From an uncultured Oscillospiraceae bacterium (lineage in GTDB: Bacteria; Bacillota; Clostridia; Oscillospirales; Oscillospiraceae), in contig CAKTPM010000005.1 of NCBI GenBank assembly GCA_934591705.1, forward strand, positions 1 to 64,000: a stretch of 64,000 nt of DNA. Reading direction: 5' to 3'. Below are positions 34,591 to 44,158 of this stretch, piece by piece. Each line of letters opens with the position of its first letter. Within the stretch, counting starts at the first letter, position 1. A program made the translations under genes and the position numbers. The notes under the pieces were generated by a model that searched no databases, was not told the DNA's origin, and saw only the letters and a program-made list of their open reading frames with translations.

Positions 34591-37500
34591 TCACTTTACA
34601 GCATTTTTCCTGACCACCACATTCTCCTCCCCCAGCCACAGCCGGCATTCCTCCAGAAACGCCGGGTGCGCCAGGCATTTTGCGCCCAGCAGGCGGCCGG
34701 TATCGGCGATGCGGAGCTTCAGGGTGTCCTCCCCCTCGAACATGCCCAGGACCCGCTCCAGCTGGCGGTATTCCCTGCTGTCCACACTGGGGATCCGGAG
34801 GTACACGGTGGTTTCCGGGCCGCCGGCAGGCGCCGCCTGGGACGCCTCGGAGGCATCGCCTGCCTCCTCCCCCTTCTTCAGGGGCTCGATGTAGTCGCAC
34901 ATCAGCTGCGGCGGCTTATCATCCCGCAGGGACAGCCGGCCCTTTACCAGCACCGGCAGGTTCACCTGCATATAGGCACCGCAGCGGTCGATGACCCGGC
35001 TGAAGCACAAAAGCTCCATGGAGGCCAGCTCATCCTCCACCGTGACATAGGCCATGAGAGTATTGTTCTTGGTGGTGCGGGTGCGGGAGACGGTGATGAC
35101 ACCGGCGATGGTCAAAAGCTGCCCGTCACTGAAGCGGCCTCCCTGCTGCTCGGCATCCTCCAGGATGCTGTGGATGGATACGGCTCCGGCGGCCCGGGCG
35201 GCGCCCCGGTAGTCGCTCATGGGGTGGCCGCTGAGATAGAGGCCGGTGGTCTCCTTCTCCATGAACATCCGCTCCGTGGCGGAGAATTCCGGAATGTCCG
35301 GCAGGGCCACATCGTCCGCCCGCTGGCCGCCGCCTGCCATGCCGAAGAAGTCCAGCTGACCCTCCACATTGGCCCGCTGGCTGGCGGCGATGGCGTCCAT
35401 GATCTTTTCGTAGACCTGGACCATCTGGGAACGGTGGGCGCCCATGCTGTCAAAGGCGCCGGCCCGGATGAGATTCTCCACCGCCCGCTTGTTCATATCC
35501 TTGGTGTCGCCCATCCGGCGGCAGAAGTCCTGGAGAGAGGTAAAGGGGCCTCCCAGCTCCCGCTGGCGCACCACGCTCTGGATGAAGCCCCGGCCGATGT
35601 TCTTGATGGCCACCAGGCCGAAGCGGATGCCTCCCTCCTCCACGGTGAAGCCGTCAAAGGAGCGGTTCACATCCGGCGGCAGCAGGGGTATCCTGCAGCT
35701 GCGGCACTCGGCGATATACTCCGCCACCTTGTCGGTATTGTCTAAGATGGAGGTCAAAAGCGCCGCCATGTATTCCTTGGGATAGTGGCACTTGAACCAC
35801 GCGGTCTGATAGGCCACCACCGCGTAGGAGACTGCGTGGGCCTTGTTGAAGGCGTAGTTGGCAAAGTCGTAGATCTCGTCATAGATGGACTGGGCCACGC
35901 TCTCGGGAATGCCGTTGGCCACGCAGCCCTTGATATTTCGCGCGGCGTCGCCGTGGAGAAAGGCCTCCCGCTCCTTGGCGACATCCTTGGCCTTCTTCTT
36001 GGACATGGCGCGGCGCACCATGTCCGCCTGGCCCAGGGAGTACCCCGCCAGCTCCTGAAAGACCCTGATGACCTGCTCCTGGTAGACGATGCAGCCGTAG
36101 GTGCCCTTGAGGATGGGCTCCAGCTTGGGATGCTTGTAGCTCACCAGCTTGGGGTCGTGCTTGCAGGCGATGAACTTGGGAATGGATTCCATGGGGCCCG
36201 GGCGGTAGAGGGCGATGATGGCGGTGATGTCCTCGATGCTCTCCGGCTGGAGGCCCAGACACACGCCGGTCATGCCGGTGGATTCCATCTGGAACACGCC
36301 GCAGGTGCGCCCCTCCGTGAGCATGGTGAAGACATCCCGATCATCCATGGGGATATCCTCCAGGCGGAAGTCGGGCTGCTGCTTCTGCACCATCTTCACG
36401 GCATCGTCCAGCACTGTCAGGTTCCGCAGGCCCAGAAAGTCCATCTTCAGAAGCCCCAGTTCCTCCAGGGTGATCATATTGTACTGGCAGACGATGGAGT
36501 CCTCGTTCCGGGCCAAGGGCACATATTCGTACACCGGCCTTTTGGTGATGACCACGCCGGCGGCGTGGGTGGAGGCGTGCCGGGGCATCCCCTCCAGGGA
36601 CTTGGCGGTGTCGATGAGCTTTTTCACCGCCTCATCGGACTCATAGAGGTCCCGGAGCTGCTTGGAGAGCTTCAGGGCCTCGTCCAGGGTGATGTGCAGG
36701 GCGCCGGGGCCGGCGGGCACCAGCTTGGCCACGGTGTCCACATCCGCATAGGGCATATTCAGCACCCGGCCCACATCCCGGATGGCGCCCCGGGCGGCCA
36801 TGGTGCCGAAGGTGACGATCTGGGCCACATGGTCATCGCCGTATTTGCGGCGGACATAGTCCACCACCTCGCCCCGGCGGGTATCGCCGAAGTCCATGTC
36901 GATATCGGGCATGGACACGCGCTCCGGGTTCAGGAAGCGCTCGAAGTAGAGGTCGTACTGCATGGGGTCGATGTCTGTGATGTGCAGGCAGTAGGCCACC
37001 ATGGAGCCGGCGGCGCTGCCCCGCCCGGGTCCTACCGGGATCCCCGCGGACCGGGCATAGCGCACAAAGTCGGACACGATGAGGAAGTAATCCGTAAAGC
37101 CCATCTTTTCGATCATGGCCAGCTCGTAGTCCAGCTGCTTGTGATAAGCCCCGTTCTCCCCATAGCGGGCCATAAAGCCCTCCTCGCAGAGCTTGCGGAG
37201 GTACTGGGAAGAGGTATAGCCCGGGGGCAGCTGAAATTCCGGCAGATGGTACTTGCCGAAGGTGAATTCCAGCTGGCAGCGGTCGGCGATGCGCTGGGTG
37301 TTCTCGACGGCCTCGGGATAGGCAGAGAAGAGCTGCTCCATCTCCTCCGTGGAGCGGAGATAGAAGTTCTGCGGCTCATAGCGCATGCGGTTTTCATCGT
37401 CCACGGTCTTGCCGGTCTGGATGCATAAGAGCACATCGTGGCTCTCGGCATCCTCCTTGCGCAGATAGTGGGCGTCGTTGGTGCACACCAAGGGGATGCC

Positions 37501-38088
37501 TGTTTCCTTGTGCATCCGCAGGAGGGCGCTGTTCACCTGGGCCTGCTCCCGCAGGCCGTGGTTTTGCAGCTCCAGGTAAAAGTTCCCCTCCCCGAAGATG
37601 CGCTGCATCTCCAGGGCATAGTCCCTGGCGCCGTCATAGTCGCCGTTGAGGATGCGCTTGGGTATCTCCCCCGCCAGGCAGGCGCTGAGGGCGATGAGGC
37701 CCCCGCTGTGGGCCCGCAGCAGCTCCAGGTCGATGCGGGGCTTGATGTAAAAGCCCTCCACATAGGCCTGGGACACCATGTAGGAGAGGTTGCGGTACCC
37801 CTCCTCATTTTGGCACAGCAGCACCAGATGCCGGGACTCGGTGTCGAATTCGTGCATCTTGTCGAAGCGGGTGCGCCGGGCCACATACACCTCGCAGCCG
37901 ATGACCGGATGGATGCCCTCCGCCTTGCAGGCGCGGTAGAAGTCGATGGCGCCGTACATGGCGCCATGGTCGGTGATGGCGCAGGCGGTCTGCCCCATCT
38001 CGCGGACGCGCCGGGGCAGATCCCGGATGCGGCAGGCGCCGTCCAGGAGACTGTATTCCGTATGGACATGCAGGTGCGCAAAAGACAT
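34591..38088 (-). CDS. dnaE: DNA polymerase III subunit alpha
   Basis: 1165 residues, normal for DnaE. N-terminal PHP domain (LHVHTEYSLLDGACRI, ITDHGAMYGAIDF), polymerase active site with PDIDMDFGDTRR (two catalytic aspartates) and GPGRGSAAGSMVAY, a helix-hairpin-helix region, and a C-terminal OB-fold (LLTIAGVITVSRTRTTKNNTL). Replicative polymerase. Five bases after the C_GCAxxG_C_C gene. Confidence 0.97.
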   Translation of the reverse strand: MSFAHLHVHTEYSLLDGACRIRDLPRRVREMGQTACAITDHGAMYGAIDFYRACKAEGIHPVIGCEVYVARRTRFDKMHEFDTESRHLVLLCQNEEGYRNLSYMVSQAYVEGFYIKPRIDLELLRAHSGGLIALSACLAGEIPKRILNGDYDGARDYALEMQRIFGEGNFYLELQNHGLREQAQVNSALLRMHKETGIPLVCTNDAHYLRKEDAESHDVLLCIQTGKTVDDENRMRYEPQNFYLRSTEEMEQLFSAYPEAVENTQRIADRCQLEFTFGKYHLPEFQLPPGYTSSQYLRKLCEEGFMARYGENGAYHKQLDYELAMIEKMGFTDYFLIVSDFVRYARSAGIPVGPGRGSAAGSMVAYCLHITDIDPMQYDLYFERFLNPERVSMPDIDMDFGDTRRGEVVDYVRRKYGDDHVAQIVTFGTMAARGAIRDVGRVLNMPYADVDTVAKLVPAGPGALHITLDEALKLSKQLRDLYESDEAVKKLIDTAKSLEGMPRHASTHAAGVVITKRPVYEYVPLARNEDSIVCQYNMITLEELGLLKMDFLGLRNLTVLDDAVKMVQKQQPDFRLEDIPMDDRDVFTMLTEGRTCGVFQMESTGMTGVCLGLQPESIEDITAIIALYRPGPMESIPKFIACKHDPKLVSYKHPKLEPILKGTYGCIVYQEQVIRVFQELAGYSLGQADMVRRAMSKKKAKDVAKEREAFLHGDAARNIKGCVANGIPESVAQSIYDEIYDFANYAFNKAHAVSYAVVAYQTAWFKCHYPKEYMAALLTSILDNTDKVAEYIAECRSCRIPLLPPDVNRSFDGFTVEEGGIRFGLVAIKNIGRGFIQSVVRQRELGGPFTSLQDFCRRMGDTKDMNKRAVENLIRAGAFDSMGAHRSQMVQVYEKIMDAIAASQRANVEGQLDFFGMAGGGQRADDVALPDIPEFSATERMFMEKETTGLYLSGHPMSDYRGAARAAGAVSIHSILEDAEQQGGRFSDGQLLTIAGVITVSRTRTTKNNTLMAYVTVEDELASMELLCFSRVIDRCGAYMQVNLPVLVKGRLSLRDDKPPQLMCDYIEPLKKGEEAGDASEASQAAPAGGPETTVYLRIPSVDSREYRQLERVLGMFEGEDTLKLRIADTGRLLGAKCLAHPAFLEECRLWLGEENVVVRKNAVK

Positions 38089-38093
38089 GGTTC

Positions 38094-38543
38094 TTACTCC
38101 TGTTCCAGCTCCGCCAGATAATCGCTGAGCATATCCACGGCGGAAACGATGAGGATGGCACAGTGGCCGGTAACGCCCAATTCCCGGGCAAGGTCGGTGG
38201 GCTGCAGGTCATGGTCCTGCAAAAGCTCCCGGCAGTTTAAGTGGGTAAAGCGCCGGGTAAACCGGCGCTGGAGCTCCTGGGTCCGGAGGGTAGACGCCTT
38301 TTTCCCGGCAGCGCCGTTCTCGGCATTGTGGGGATAGCGCATGCCCAGCGCCATTACCGCGCCGCTGACGGCGCCGCAGATGCCGCCGCAGCGCACGCCG
38401 CCGCCGAAGCCGGTGGCGATACCGCAGCTCTGCGGCTCACTCAGGCCGGTGACATCGGCGAAGGATAAAAGCATGCACTGGGCACAGTTGAGGCCCTGTT
38501 CATGGGCCTTGAGGGCGATAAGCGCCCGTTCTTTTTTAGTCAT
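38094..38543 (-). CDS. C_GCAxxG_C_C family (putative redox-active) protein
   Basis: 149 residues from ATG 38543, overlapping the whiA stop (ATGA). Conserved cysteines: GLNCAQCMLLSFADVTG, then CGIATGFGGGVRCGGICGAVSGA, the hallmark pattern of this family. Function unproven; often found near redox enzymes or metal-handling genes. Its place between whiA and dnaE appears to be operonic only. Confidence 0.87.
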   Translation of the reverse strand: MTKKERALIALKAHEQGLNCAQCMLLSFADVTGLSEPQSCGIATGFGGGVRCGGICGAVSGAVMALGMRYPHNAENGAAGKKASTLRTQELQRRFTRRFTHLNCRELLQDHDLQPTDLARELGVTGHCAILIVSAVDMLSDYLAELEQE

Positions 38544-39445
38544 GGCTCGACCTCCTCGGATATTTCCACAAGTTTTCGTAATCTGTGATTCAAGCAGGAT
38601 TTGCTCAGGGGCGGGGTATGCTTGTCCGCCAGCTGCTGCAGAGAGAGCTCCGGGTTCTCCCTGCGGAGCCGGGCCGTCTGCCGCAGCTTCTCCGGCAGGG
38701 TCTCCCACCTTCCCGCCCGGTGCAGCCGCTCGATGGCCTCCAGCTGGACCTCGGCGGCGGAAACGGTTTTGTTCACATTGGCCATGTCGCAGTTCATGGC
38801 CCGGTTGGCGCCGTTGCGGATGGACTTGTCCACCTTGGCGGTCATGATGTCCATGGCGGCTACCGGCGCGCCGATGGCCGTCAGGAAGTCCTCGATATGC
38901 TCGGACTGCTTGAAGTAGATGACGCTGCTGCCCGCCCTCTGCACGCTCCGGGGCAGAAAGCCGCACTCCTCCAGCAGCGTGGAGACCTCCCGGCTGGCCT
39001 GGATATGATTGGTGGCCAGCTCCAGGTGATAGCGCTTCTCCGGGTCGGTGACGCTGCCGCCGGCTAAAAAGGCCCCCCGCAAAAAGGACATGCGGCAGCA
39101 GTCCTCCTCCAGGATCCCGAAGTTCACATGCATTACCACGCTCTGGCGGTGGTCGTAGCCCAGGGCAGCAATGAGCTTCTCCATCTTCTGGGGATCCGTG
39201 ATCTGAAAGATCAGCTTGCCGGGCGCGTCCGGCTCCGGCAGGCGGTCAAAGCGGATGCCGAAGGCCCGCTGGAAAAGACGGGGCAGGCGGCCTGCCAGGT
39301 CGCCGCTCTCCGTGATGATGCGCACCTCATCCACATGGAAGGTGTTGCAATAGAGCAAAATACCGTAGCACTCCGCCCGGGCGCAGCACAGCCGCTGCAC
39401 CGGTGTCCGGCAAAGCTCCGCTCTTACATGAGACGCAAAGGACAT
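38540..39445 (-). CDS. whiA: DNA-binding protein WhiA
   Basis: 301 residues. N-terminal LAGLIDADG-like domain (MSFASHVRAELCRTP, LRGAFLAGGSVTDPEKRYHLE) and C-terminal helix-turn-helix (ELSLQQLADKHTPPLSKSCLNHRLRKL). Regulator linked to cell division. Encoded after rapZ, as in most Firmicutes. Confidence 0.96.
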   Translation of the reverse strand: MSFASHVRAELCRTPVQRLCCARAECYGILLYCNTFHVDEVRIITESGDLAGRLPRLFQRAFGIRFDRLPEPDAPGKLIFQITDPQKMEKLIAALGYDHRQSVVMHVNFGILEEDCCRMSFLRGAFLAGGSVTDPEKRYHLELATNHIQASREVSTLLEECGFLPRSVQRAGSSVIYFKQSEHIEDFLTAIGAPVAAMDIMTAKVDKSIRNGANRAMNCDMANVNKTVSAAEVQLEAIERLHRAGRWETLPEKLRQTARLRRENPELSLQQLADKHTPPLSKSCLNHRLRKLVEISEEVEP

Positions 39446-39463
39446 GCCCTGCCCTCCTTTTTC

Positions 39464-40318
39464 TTATCTTGCCATGTCCCGGTGGCTGAGAGTCACCGGG
39501 CAGCCCGCGCCCTGCAGGCGGCGGAAGAGCTCCTCGGCCACCGCCACGCTGCGGTGGCGCCCGCCGGTGCAGCCGATGCCGATGACCAGCACGGACTTGC
39601 CCTCCCGGCGATAGCAGGGCAGCAGAAAGCCCAGAAGCTCCTCCAGCTTGTCGGCGAATTTCTCCGCCTCCGGACCGGCGAACACATAGTCCCGCACGGC
39701 CTTGTCCGTGCCGTTTTTCTCCTTGAGCTCCGGCACATAGTAGGGGTTGGGCAAAAAGCGTACATCGAAGACCAGATCGGCCTCCTGGGGAATGCCGTAT
39801 TTATAGCCGAAGGAGGCGATCACCACGCTCATGCCCTGCTGGTCTCCGGCGCCGCCGAAGAGCTCGATCACGGCGCTGCGGAGCTTGGCCACGGAGTAGC
39901 CCGAGGTGTCAAGCACGATGTCCGCCTGCCGGCGGATGGGGGCGAGTATCCGCCGCTCCCGGGCGATGGCGTCCTCCATGGAGTCAGCCAGTGCCGCCAG
40001 CGGATGGGTCCGGCGGGTCTCCTTATAGCGGCTGATGAGCGTTTTGGTATCGCTCTCCAAAAAAAGCAGGCGGCAGCCCCCTGCCCGGCGGATGGCCGCA
40101 AGGGCCTCCGGCAGCTTTTCCGGCGGCTCGTTGGCCCGGATATCGTATACCATGGCCACCCTGTCATAGCGGTTTCCCATGGCGCAGCAGAAGTCGGCGA
40201 ATTTCGCCATCATCTCCGCCGGGAGATTATCCACGATATAGTAGCCCATATCCTCCAGCACCGCGGCGGCGCGGCTCTTGCCACTGCCGCTGAGGCCGGA
40301 AATGATCAGAAATTCCAT
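39464..40318 (-). CDS. rapZ: RNase adapter RapZ / nucleotide-binding protein
   Basis: 284 residues from ATG 40318. Walker A GLSGSGKSRAA at residues 8-18, and the C-terminal VLVIGIGCTGGRHRSVAVAEEL motif. In Firmicutes (YvcJ) its role is less clear than in Escherichia coli, where RapZ controls GlmZ decay. Two bases after murB. Confidence 0.95.
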   Translation of the reverse strand: MEFLIISGLSGSGKSRAAAVLEDMGYYIVDNLPAEMMAKFADFCCAMGNRYDRVAMVYDIRANEPPEKLPEALAAIRRAGGCRLLFLESDTKTLISRYKETRRTHPLAALADSMEDAIARERRILAPIRRQADIVLDTSGYSVAKLRSAVIELFGGAGDQQGMSVVIASFGYKYGIPQEADLVFDVRFLPNPYYVPELKEKNGTDKAVRDYVFAGPEAEKFADKLEELLGFLLPCYRREGKSVLVIGIGCTGGRHRSVAVAEELFRRLQGAGCPVTLSHRDMAR

Positions 40319-40320
40319 GC

Positions 40321-41241
40321 TCAGCCCTCCACCAGGCGCACCTCCGGCTCCAGAAGGACGCCGCTTTCCTGCAGCACCCGCTCCCGGACCTGCCGGATGA
40401 GCTCCCGGACATCCGCCGCCGCGGCGCCGCCGGTATTCACCACGAAGCCCGCGTGCTTGCACGAGACCTGGGCCCCGCCCACGGCCAGGCCCTTGCAGCC
40501 CGCCGCCTCGATGAGCCGGCCGGCAAAGTCCCCCTGGGGGCGCTTGAAGGTGCTGCCCGCGCTGGGAAGCTCCAACGGCTGTGAGGCCTTTCTCCTTGCC
40601 ATCAGCTCGTCCATCTCTTTTCGTATCTCCTCCGGGTCGCCGGGCTGCAGGGTCAGCTTCACCCCCAGCACCACCGCCTCCGGATGGTCCGTCAGCAGGC
40701 TGCGGCGGTAGGAAAAGGCCATTTCCTCCCCGGTGAGGGTCTTGACGCCCTCCTCCGGGAAGAGCACCGTGACGGCGCTGACCACATTTTTCATCTCGCC
40801 GCCGTAGGCCCCGGCGTTCATCACGATGCCGCCGCCCACGCTGCCGGGGATGCCGTGGGCAAAGGCCAGGCCCGCAAGGCCCTTTTTCTGCGCAAAAACG
40901 GCGACATTGGCAAGTGAGGCGCCGCATTCCGCCGTGATCTCGTTTTCATCCGCGCCCTGTGCCACCCCGGTCATATCCCGGGTGCAGATCACCAGGCGCT
41001 CCAAGCCCTCATCGGGGAAAAGCACATTGGTGCCGTTGCCCAGCAAAAAGGGCCGGGCTCCTAATTCTAGCGCCCGGGCCAGCAGCAGCACCAGCTCCTC
41101 CCCGCTGCGGGGAAGGGCCATGCGCCGGGCCGGGCCGCCGATGCGGAAGGACGAATGGCGGCTCAGGGGCTCCTCCCGCAAAAGCCGCATATCCGGCAGA
41201 TAGTCCTGCGCCCAATTATCCAATTCCTTTATCCAGGACAT
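40321..41241 (-). CDS. murB: UDP-N-acetylenolpyruvoylglucosamine reductase
   Basis: 306 residues from ATG 41241 with a GGGGAGG site. FAD-binding motifs FLLGNGTNVLF and GIPGSVGGGIVMNAGAYGGE, plus LPSAGSTFKRPQGDFAG holding the catalytic serine. Type IIb-like length. Second committed step of peptidoglycan precursor synthesis. Confidence 0.96.
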   Translation of the reverse strand: MSWIKELDNWAQDYLPDMRLLREEPLSRHSSFRIGGPARRMALPRSGEELVLLLARALELGARPFLLGNGTNVLFPDEGLERLVICTRDMTGVAQGADENEITAECGASLANVAVFAQKKGLAGLAFAHGIPGSVGGGIVMNAGAYGGEMKNVVSAVTVLFPEEGVKTLTGEEMAFSYRRSLLTDHPEAVVLGVKLTLQPGDPEEIRKEMDELMARRKASQPLELPSAGSTFKRPQGDFAGRLIEAAGCKGLAVGGAQVSCKHAGFVVNTGGAAAADVRELIRQVRERVLQESGVLLEPEVRLVEG

Positions 41242-41257
41242 AATACCTCCCCCCAAA

Positions 41258-42235
41258 TCAAAGCCCCGCGGTGCTCTGCCGCTTTTTCTTACCCAGAAGG
41301 GCCGCGCCCAGCATACCGGCGTCAGTGCCCAGCTCCGCCTTTACGATGCGGGTGCGCTTCGTCGCCTGGCAGGGGATGCTCTCCCGGGCCACCCGCTCCC
41401 GCAGGGGCAGCAGCAGCTGGGCGTCCTCCTCATTGCTGACGCCGCCGCCGATGGCCAGGGTGTCCGGTTGGAAGATGTTCACCAGGTTCACGATGCCCGC
41501 CGTCAGGTAGTCCAGATAGTCCGCGCACACCTGCTTGCCCACCGGGCACCCGGCCCGGGCCGCCATAAAGGCGGACTGGCCGGAGACATGGTGGTCGTTC
41601 TCGGCGATGATCCCGGCCATGATGCTCTCGGGGTTTTCCTCCAAATAGCGGGTGGTCAGGCGCTTGAGGGCGCTGGCGGAGGCATAGCGCTCCCAGCAGC
41701 CCCGGCGTCCGCAGGGACAGGGCTCGCCATTCAGGGCGATGGACATGTGCCCTACCTCGCCGGCCATGCCGTTGGAGCCGTGGAAGATCTTGCCGTTGTG
41801 GATGATGCCGCCGCCGATGCCGGTGCCCAGCGTCACGGTGACGAACCGCTTGCTCCGGCGGCCGGCGCCCAGGTGATACTCCGCCAGGGCGGCGCAGTTG
41901 GCGTCGTTCTCCAGATAGAGTGGCAGTGCGGAATAGCGGTGGAACATCCGCCGCAGGGGCACATTGCGCAGGGGCAGGTTGCAGGTATAGAGGATGCTGC
42001 CGCTGCGTATCTCCACGGCGCCGGGGCAGCCCACTCCCACGGAGGCGATGTCCTCCGGGGCGCACCCTGCCTCCGCGCACATGGCCATGCACAGCTCGTA
42101 GATGATCCGGGCCAGCATGACGGCGTCCGCGATCTCCGCCACCTTCATTTTTTTGGTGGCCAGCACCTCGCCCCGCTCGGAGACGAGTCCGGCCTTCAGG
42201 TTGGTCCCACCGATATCGATCCCTACATACATCAT
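41258..42235 (-). CDS. glcK: ROK family glucokinase
   Basis: 325 residues from ATG 42235. Phosphate-binding GIDIGGTNLKAGL, the substrate-binding LENDANCAALAEYHLGAG, and the ROK zinc motif CPCGRRGCWERYAS. Overlaps the hprK stop. Likely glucose phosphorylation; close to HPr kinase, which links it to carbon metabolism. Confidence 0.92.
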   Translation of the reverse strand: MMYVGIDIGGTNLKAGLVSERGEVLATKKMKVAEIADAVMLARIIYELCMAMCAEAGCAPEDIASVGVGCPGAVEIRSGSILYTCNLPLRNVPLRRMFHRYSALPLYLENDANCAALAEYHLGAGRRSKRFVTVTLGTGIGGGIIHNGKIFHGSNGMAGEVGHMSIALNGEPCPCGRRGCWERYASASALKRLTTRYLEENPESIMAGIIAENDHHVSGQSAFMAARAGCPVGKQVCADYLDYLTAGIVNLVNIFQPDTLAIGGGVSNEEDAQLLLPLRERVARESIPCQATKRTRIVKAELGTDAGMLGAALLGKKKRQSTAGL

Positions 42236-43191
42236 GCCTCCGCAGAGCCCTCCTTCGTCATGGCGTCGATCCGCGCGTCAAACTGCTGGGCAAAGTCCAT
42301 GCCGGAGTTGACATGGTAGCGCATCTGGCGGTTTTTCATGGTGGCGATCTCCACGATGCCGGCCAGGTTCCGGCCCGGCCGCACGGGTATGGTCATAAAG
42401 GGCAGCGGCACATCCAGGATGGTGTGCTTCTCCTCCCCCAGGCCCAGGCGGTCATAGAACTTGCCGTCCTGCCACTGCTCCAATTGGATCACAAGGTCGA
42501 TCTCCGTTTCAAACTGCACGGCGCCCATGCCGAAGAGCTGCTTGACATCGATGACGCCGATGCCACGGATCTCGATATAATGGCGGATCAGCTCCGGCGC
42601 CGTGCCGTAGATGCTGTCAGACACCCGCCAGATATCCACGGCATCGTCTGCCACCAGCCGGTGGCCCCGCTTTAGGAGCTCAATGGCCGTCTCGCTCTTG
42701 CCCACGCCGCTGTCGCCCAGCAGCAGAACGCCCTGGCCGTAGATGTTCATCAGAACGCCGTGGCGGGTGATCTGGGGCGCCAGGGCCCGGTTGAGGTAGT
42801 CGATGGCCTGGGAGGTGACGGAGACGGTGTCCAGCCCCGTGCGCAGCACCGTGCGGTCGTGCTTCCGGGCCGACTCCAACAGCTCGGGAAACACGCCCAT
42901 GTTCCGGGCCACGATCAGGGCCGGGATGTGGTAGGTGAAAAAGCGGTCAAAGACCTCCCGGCGCTCATGCTCCGTCATCCGCTGCAGAAACTGCATCTCC
43001 GCCATGCCCAGCACCTGCAGGCGCTTTTCATCGAAGTAGTCGAAAAAGCCCACCAGCTGCAGGGCGGGGCGGTTCAGATCCGCCACCGAGATCACGGTCT
43101 CGTCGTATTTTGTGCTGCGGTACAGCACCTCCAGCCCGCAGGCGGCGACCAATGCGCTCAGCTTGGCCGGTGTGCGTCTTACTTTCTCCAT
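42232..43191 (-). CDS. hprK: HPr kinase/phosphorylase
   Basis: 319 residues. N-terminal HPr-binding domain, then Walker A LLGDSGVGKSETAIEL at about 155-170 and the HprK signature EIRGIGVIDVKQLFG. Phosphorylates HPr on serine to signal carbon state through CcpA. First gene of the hprK-glcK-murB-rapZ-whiA-dnaE run. Confidence 0.96.
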   Translation of the reverse strand: MEKVRRTPAKLSALVAACGLEVLYRSTKYDETVISVADLNRPALQLVGFFDYFDEKRLQVLGMAEMQFLQRMTEHERREVFDRFFTYHIPALIVARNMGVFPELLESARKHDRTVLRTGLDTVSVTSQAIDYLNRALAPQITRHGVLMNIYGQGVLLLGDSGVGKSETAIELLKRGHRLVADDAVDIWRVSDSIYGTAPELIRHYIEIRGIGVIDVKQLFGMGAVQFETEIDLVIQLEQWQDGKFYDRLGLGEEKHTILDVPLPFMTIPVRPGRNLAGIVEIATMKNRQMRYHVNSGMDFAQQFDARIDAMTKEGSAEA

Positions 43192-43248
43192 GGTGTCCTC
43201 GCTCTCCCGCAGGGCCTGCGCCCCACCGTCTTTGGAATATACTCTTTT

Positions 43249-43277
43249 ATTATACTATACCCCTTCGCCTTTCGCAA
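43249..43277 (-). promoter_or_regulatory. SigmaA promoter for the hprK operon
   Basis: -35 TTGCGA (43272-43277), 17-base spacer, -10 TATAAT (43249-43254), about 57 bases before the hprK start. Confidence 0.78.
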
Positions 43278-43321
43278 CTTGAACGGTGCAGAAATTTTTT
43301 TGATTTTTTGTCAAATAATGC

Positions 43322-43350
43322 TTGCATTTTATTGTTACTTCTGCTATTAT
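43322..43350 (+). promoter_or_regulatory. SigmaA promoter for rpmB
   Basis: -35 TTGCAT (43322-43327), 17-base spacer, -10 TATTAT (43345-43350). A small GCTTGC-GAT-GCAAGC hairpin (43358-43372) lies in the leader. Confidence 0.7.
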
Positions 43351-43411
43351 TTCTTTTGCTTGCGATGCAAGCATAGTTTTTTGATGTTACAACAGCAAGG
43401 AGGTGCAACGG

Positions 43412-43600
43412 ATGGCTAAATGCGAATTTTGCGACAAGGGCGTGACCTTCGGCATCAAGGTTTCCCACTCTCACAGACGCTCCAATCGTCCCTGGAAGCC
43501 CAATGTCAAGCGTGTCAAGGCCCTGATCAATGGTACGCCTCGCCATGTATATGTTTGTACCCGGTGCCTGCGTTCCGGTAAAGTTACCCGCGCGATTTGA
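43412..43600 (+). CDS. rpmB: Large ribosomal subunit protein bL28
   Basis: 62 residues from ATG 43412, after an AAGGAGGTG site. A zinc-binding form: CEFCDKG near the N-terminus and CTRCLRSGKV near the C-terminus, with SHSHRRSNRPWKPN between, typical of L28. Single gene with its own promoter and terminator. Confidence 0.97.
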   Translation: MAKCEFCDKGVTFGIKVSHSHRRSNRPWKPNVKRVKALINGTPRHVYVCTRCLRSGKVTRAI

Positions 43601-43618
43601 TAATAACATATGCTGTGC

Positions 43619-43653
43619 AAAAAGCTCTGTGGATTTTTCCACAGAGCTTTTTT
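43619..43653. terminator. Bidirectional intrinsic terminator
   Basis: Stem AAAGCTCTGTGGA/TCCACAGAGCTTT with T-runs on both sides, between rpmB (plus) and the DUF2500 gene (minus). Confidence 0.9.
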
Positions 43654-43671
43654 CTATGCGCTTTTTCCTGC

Positions 43672-44127
43672 TTACCGCTCGGGGTCCCAATTCGCCTTTT
43701 TCCGGGTGCAAGCCCCTGCCGGCGGCTCCTCCGCCGGGCCCTCATAGGCCCGGCTTCCCTGCCTGTCAAAGCCCAGGTAACGGGTGCCCTGGAAGGTCAG
43801 CTCGCCGCTGTCGCCCTCCGCCAGCAGGCCGTATTCGCTGCCGCTCAGGCGCAGCTCCAGCCGCTCGCCGTTCTGAAGCTGAAAGGTCACATAGTAGGCG
43901 GTGGAGGTGGTGATATGCATCCCCCGGGCGCCGCCGCTGTGGTGGTGATGCACGCTGGTATTCTGCCGCTTGGCAACCACCACAGCCGCCGCCGTCAGCC
44001 GGGGCGCTTTGTTGTTTCTGTGCCATGCGGCGACGCCCCGCACCGCCATGACGGCAAAGGCCGCGGCCACTATGCCGAAGATCAGATAGCATGCCCTCGT
44101 CACGAAAAGGCCGGTTTCGAATCCCAT
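43672..44127 (-). CDS. DUF2500 family membrane protein
   Basis: 151 residues. One N-terminal transmembrane helix (about 10-30), then the DUF2500 domain: AAVVVAKRQNTSVHHHH, TAYYVTFQLQNGERLELRLSG, EYGLLAEGDSGELTFQGTR and YLGF. The histidine run is typical of the family. Function unknown. Lies downstream of the pcrA gene, 31 bases after its stop. Confidence 0.9.
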   Translation of the reverse strand: MGFETGLFVTRACYLIFGIVAAAFAVMAVRGVAAWHRNNKAPRLTAAAVVVAKRQNTSVHHHHSGGARGMHITTSTAYYVTFQLQNGERLELRLSGSEYGLLAEGDSGELTFQGTRYLGFDRQGSRAYEGPAEEPPAGACTRKKANWDPER

Positions 44128-44158
44128 ACTGTGCCTCCCTTCTTCTATATGCTTCTTT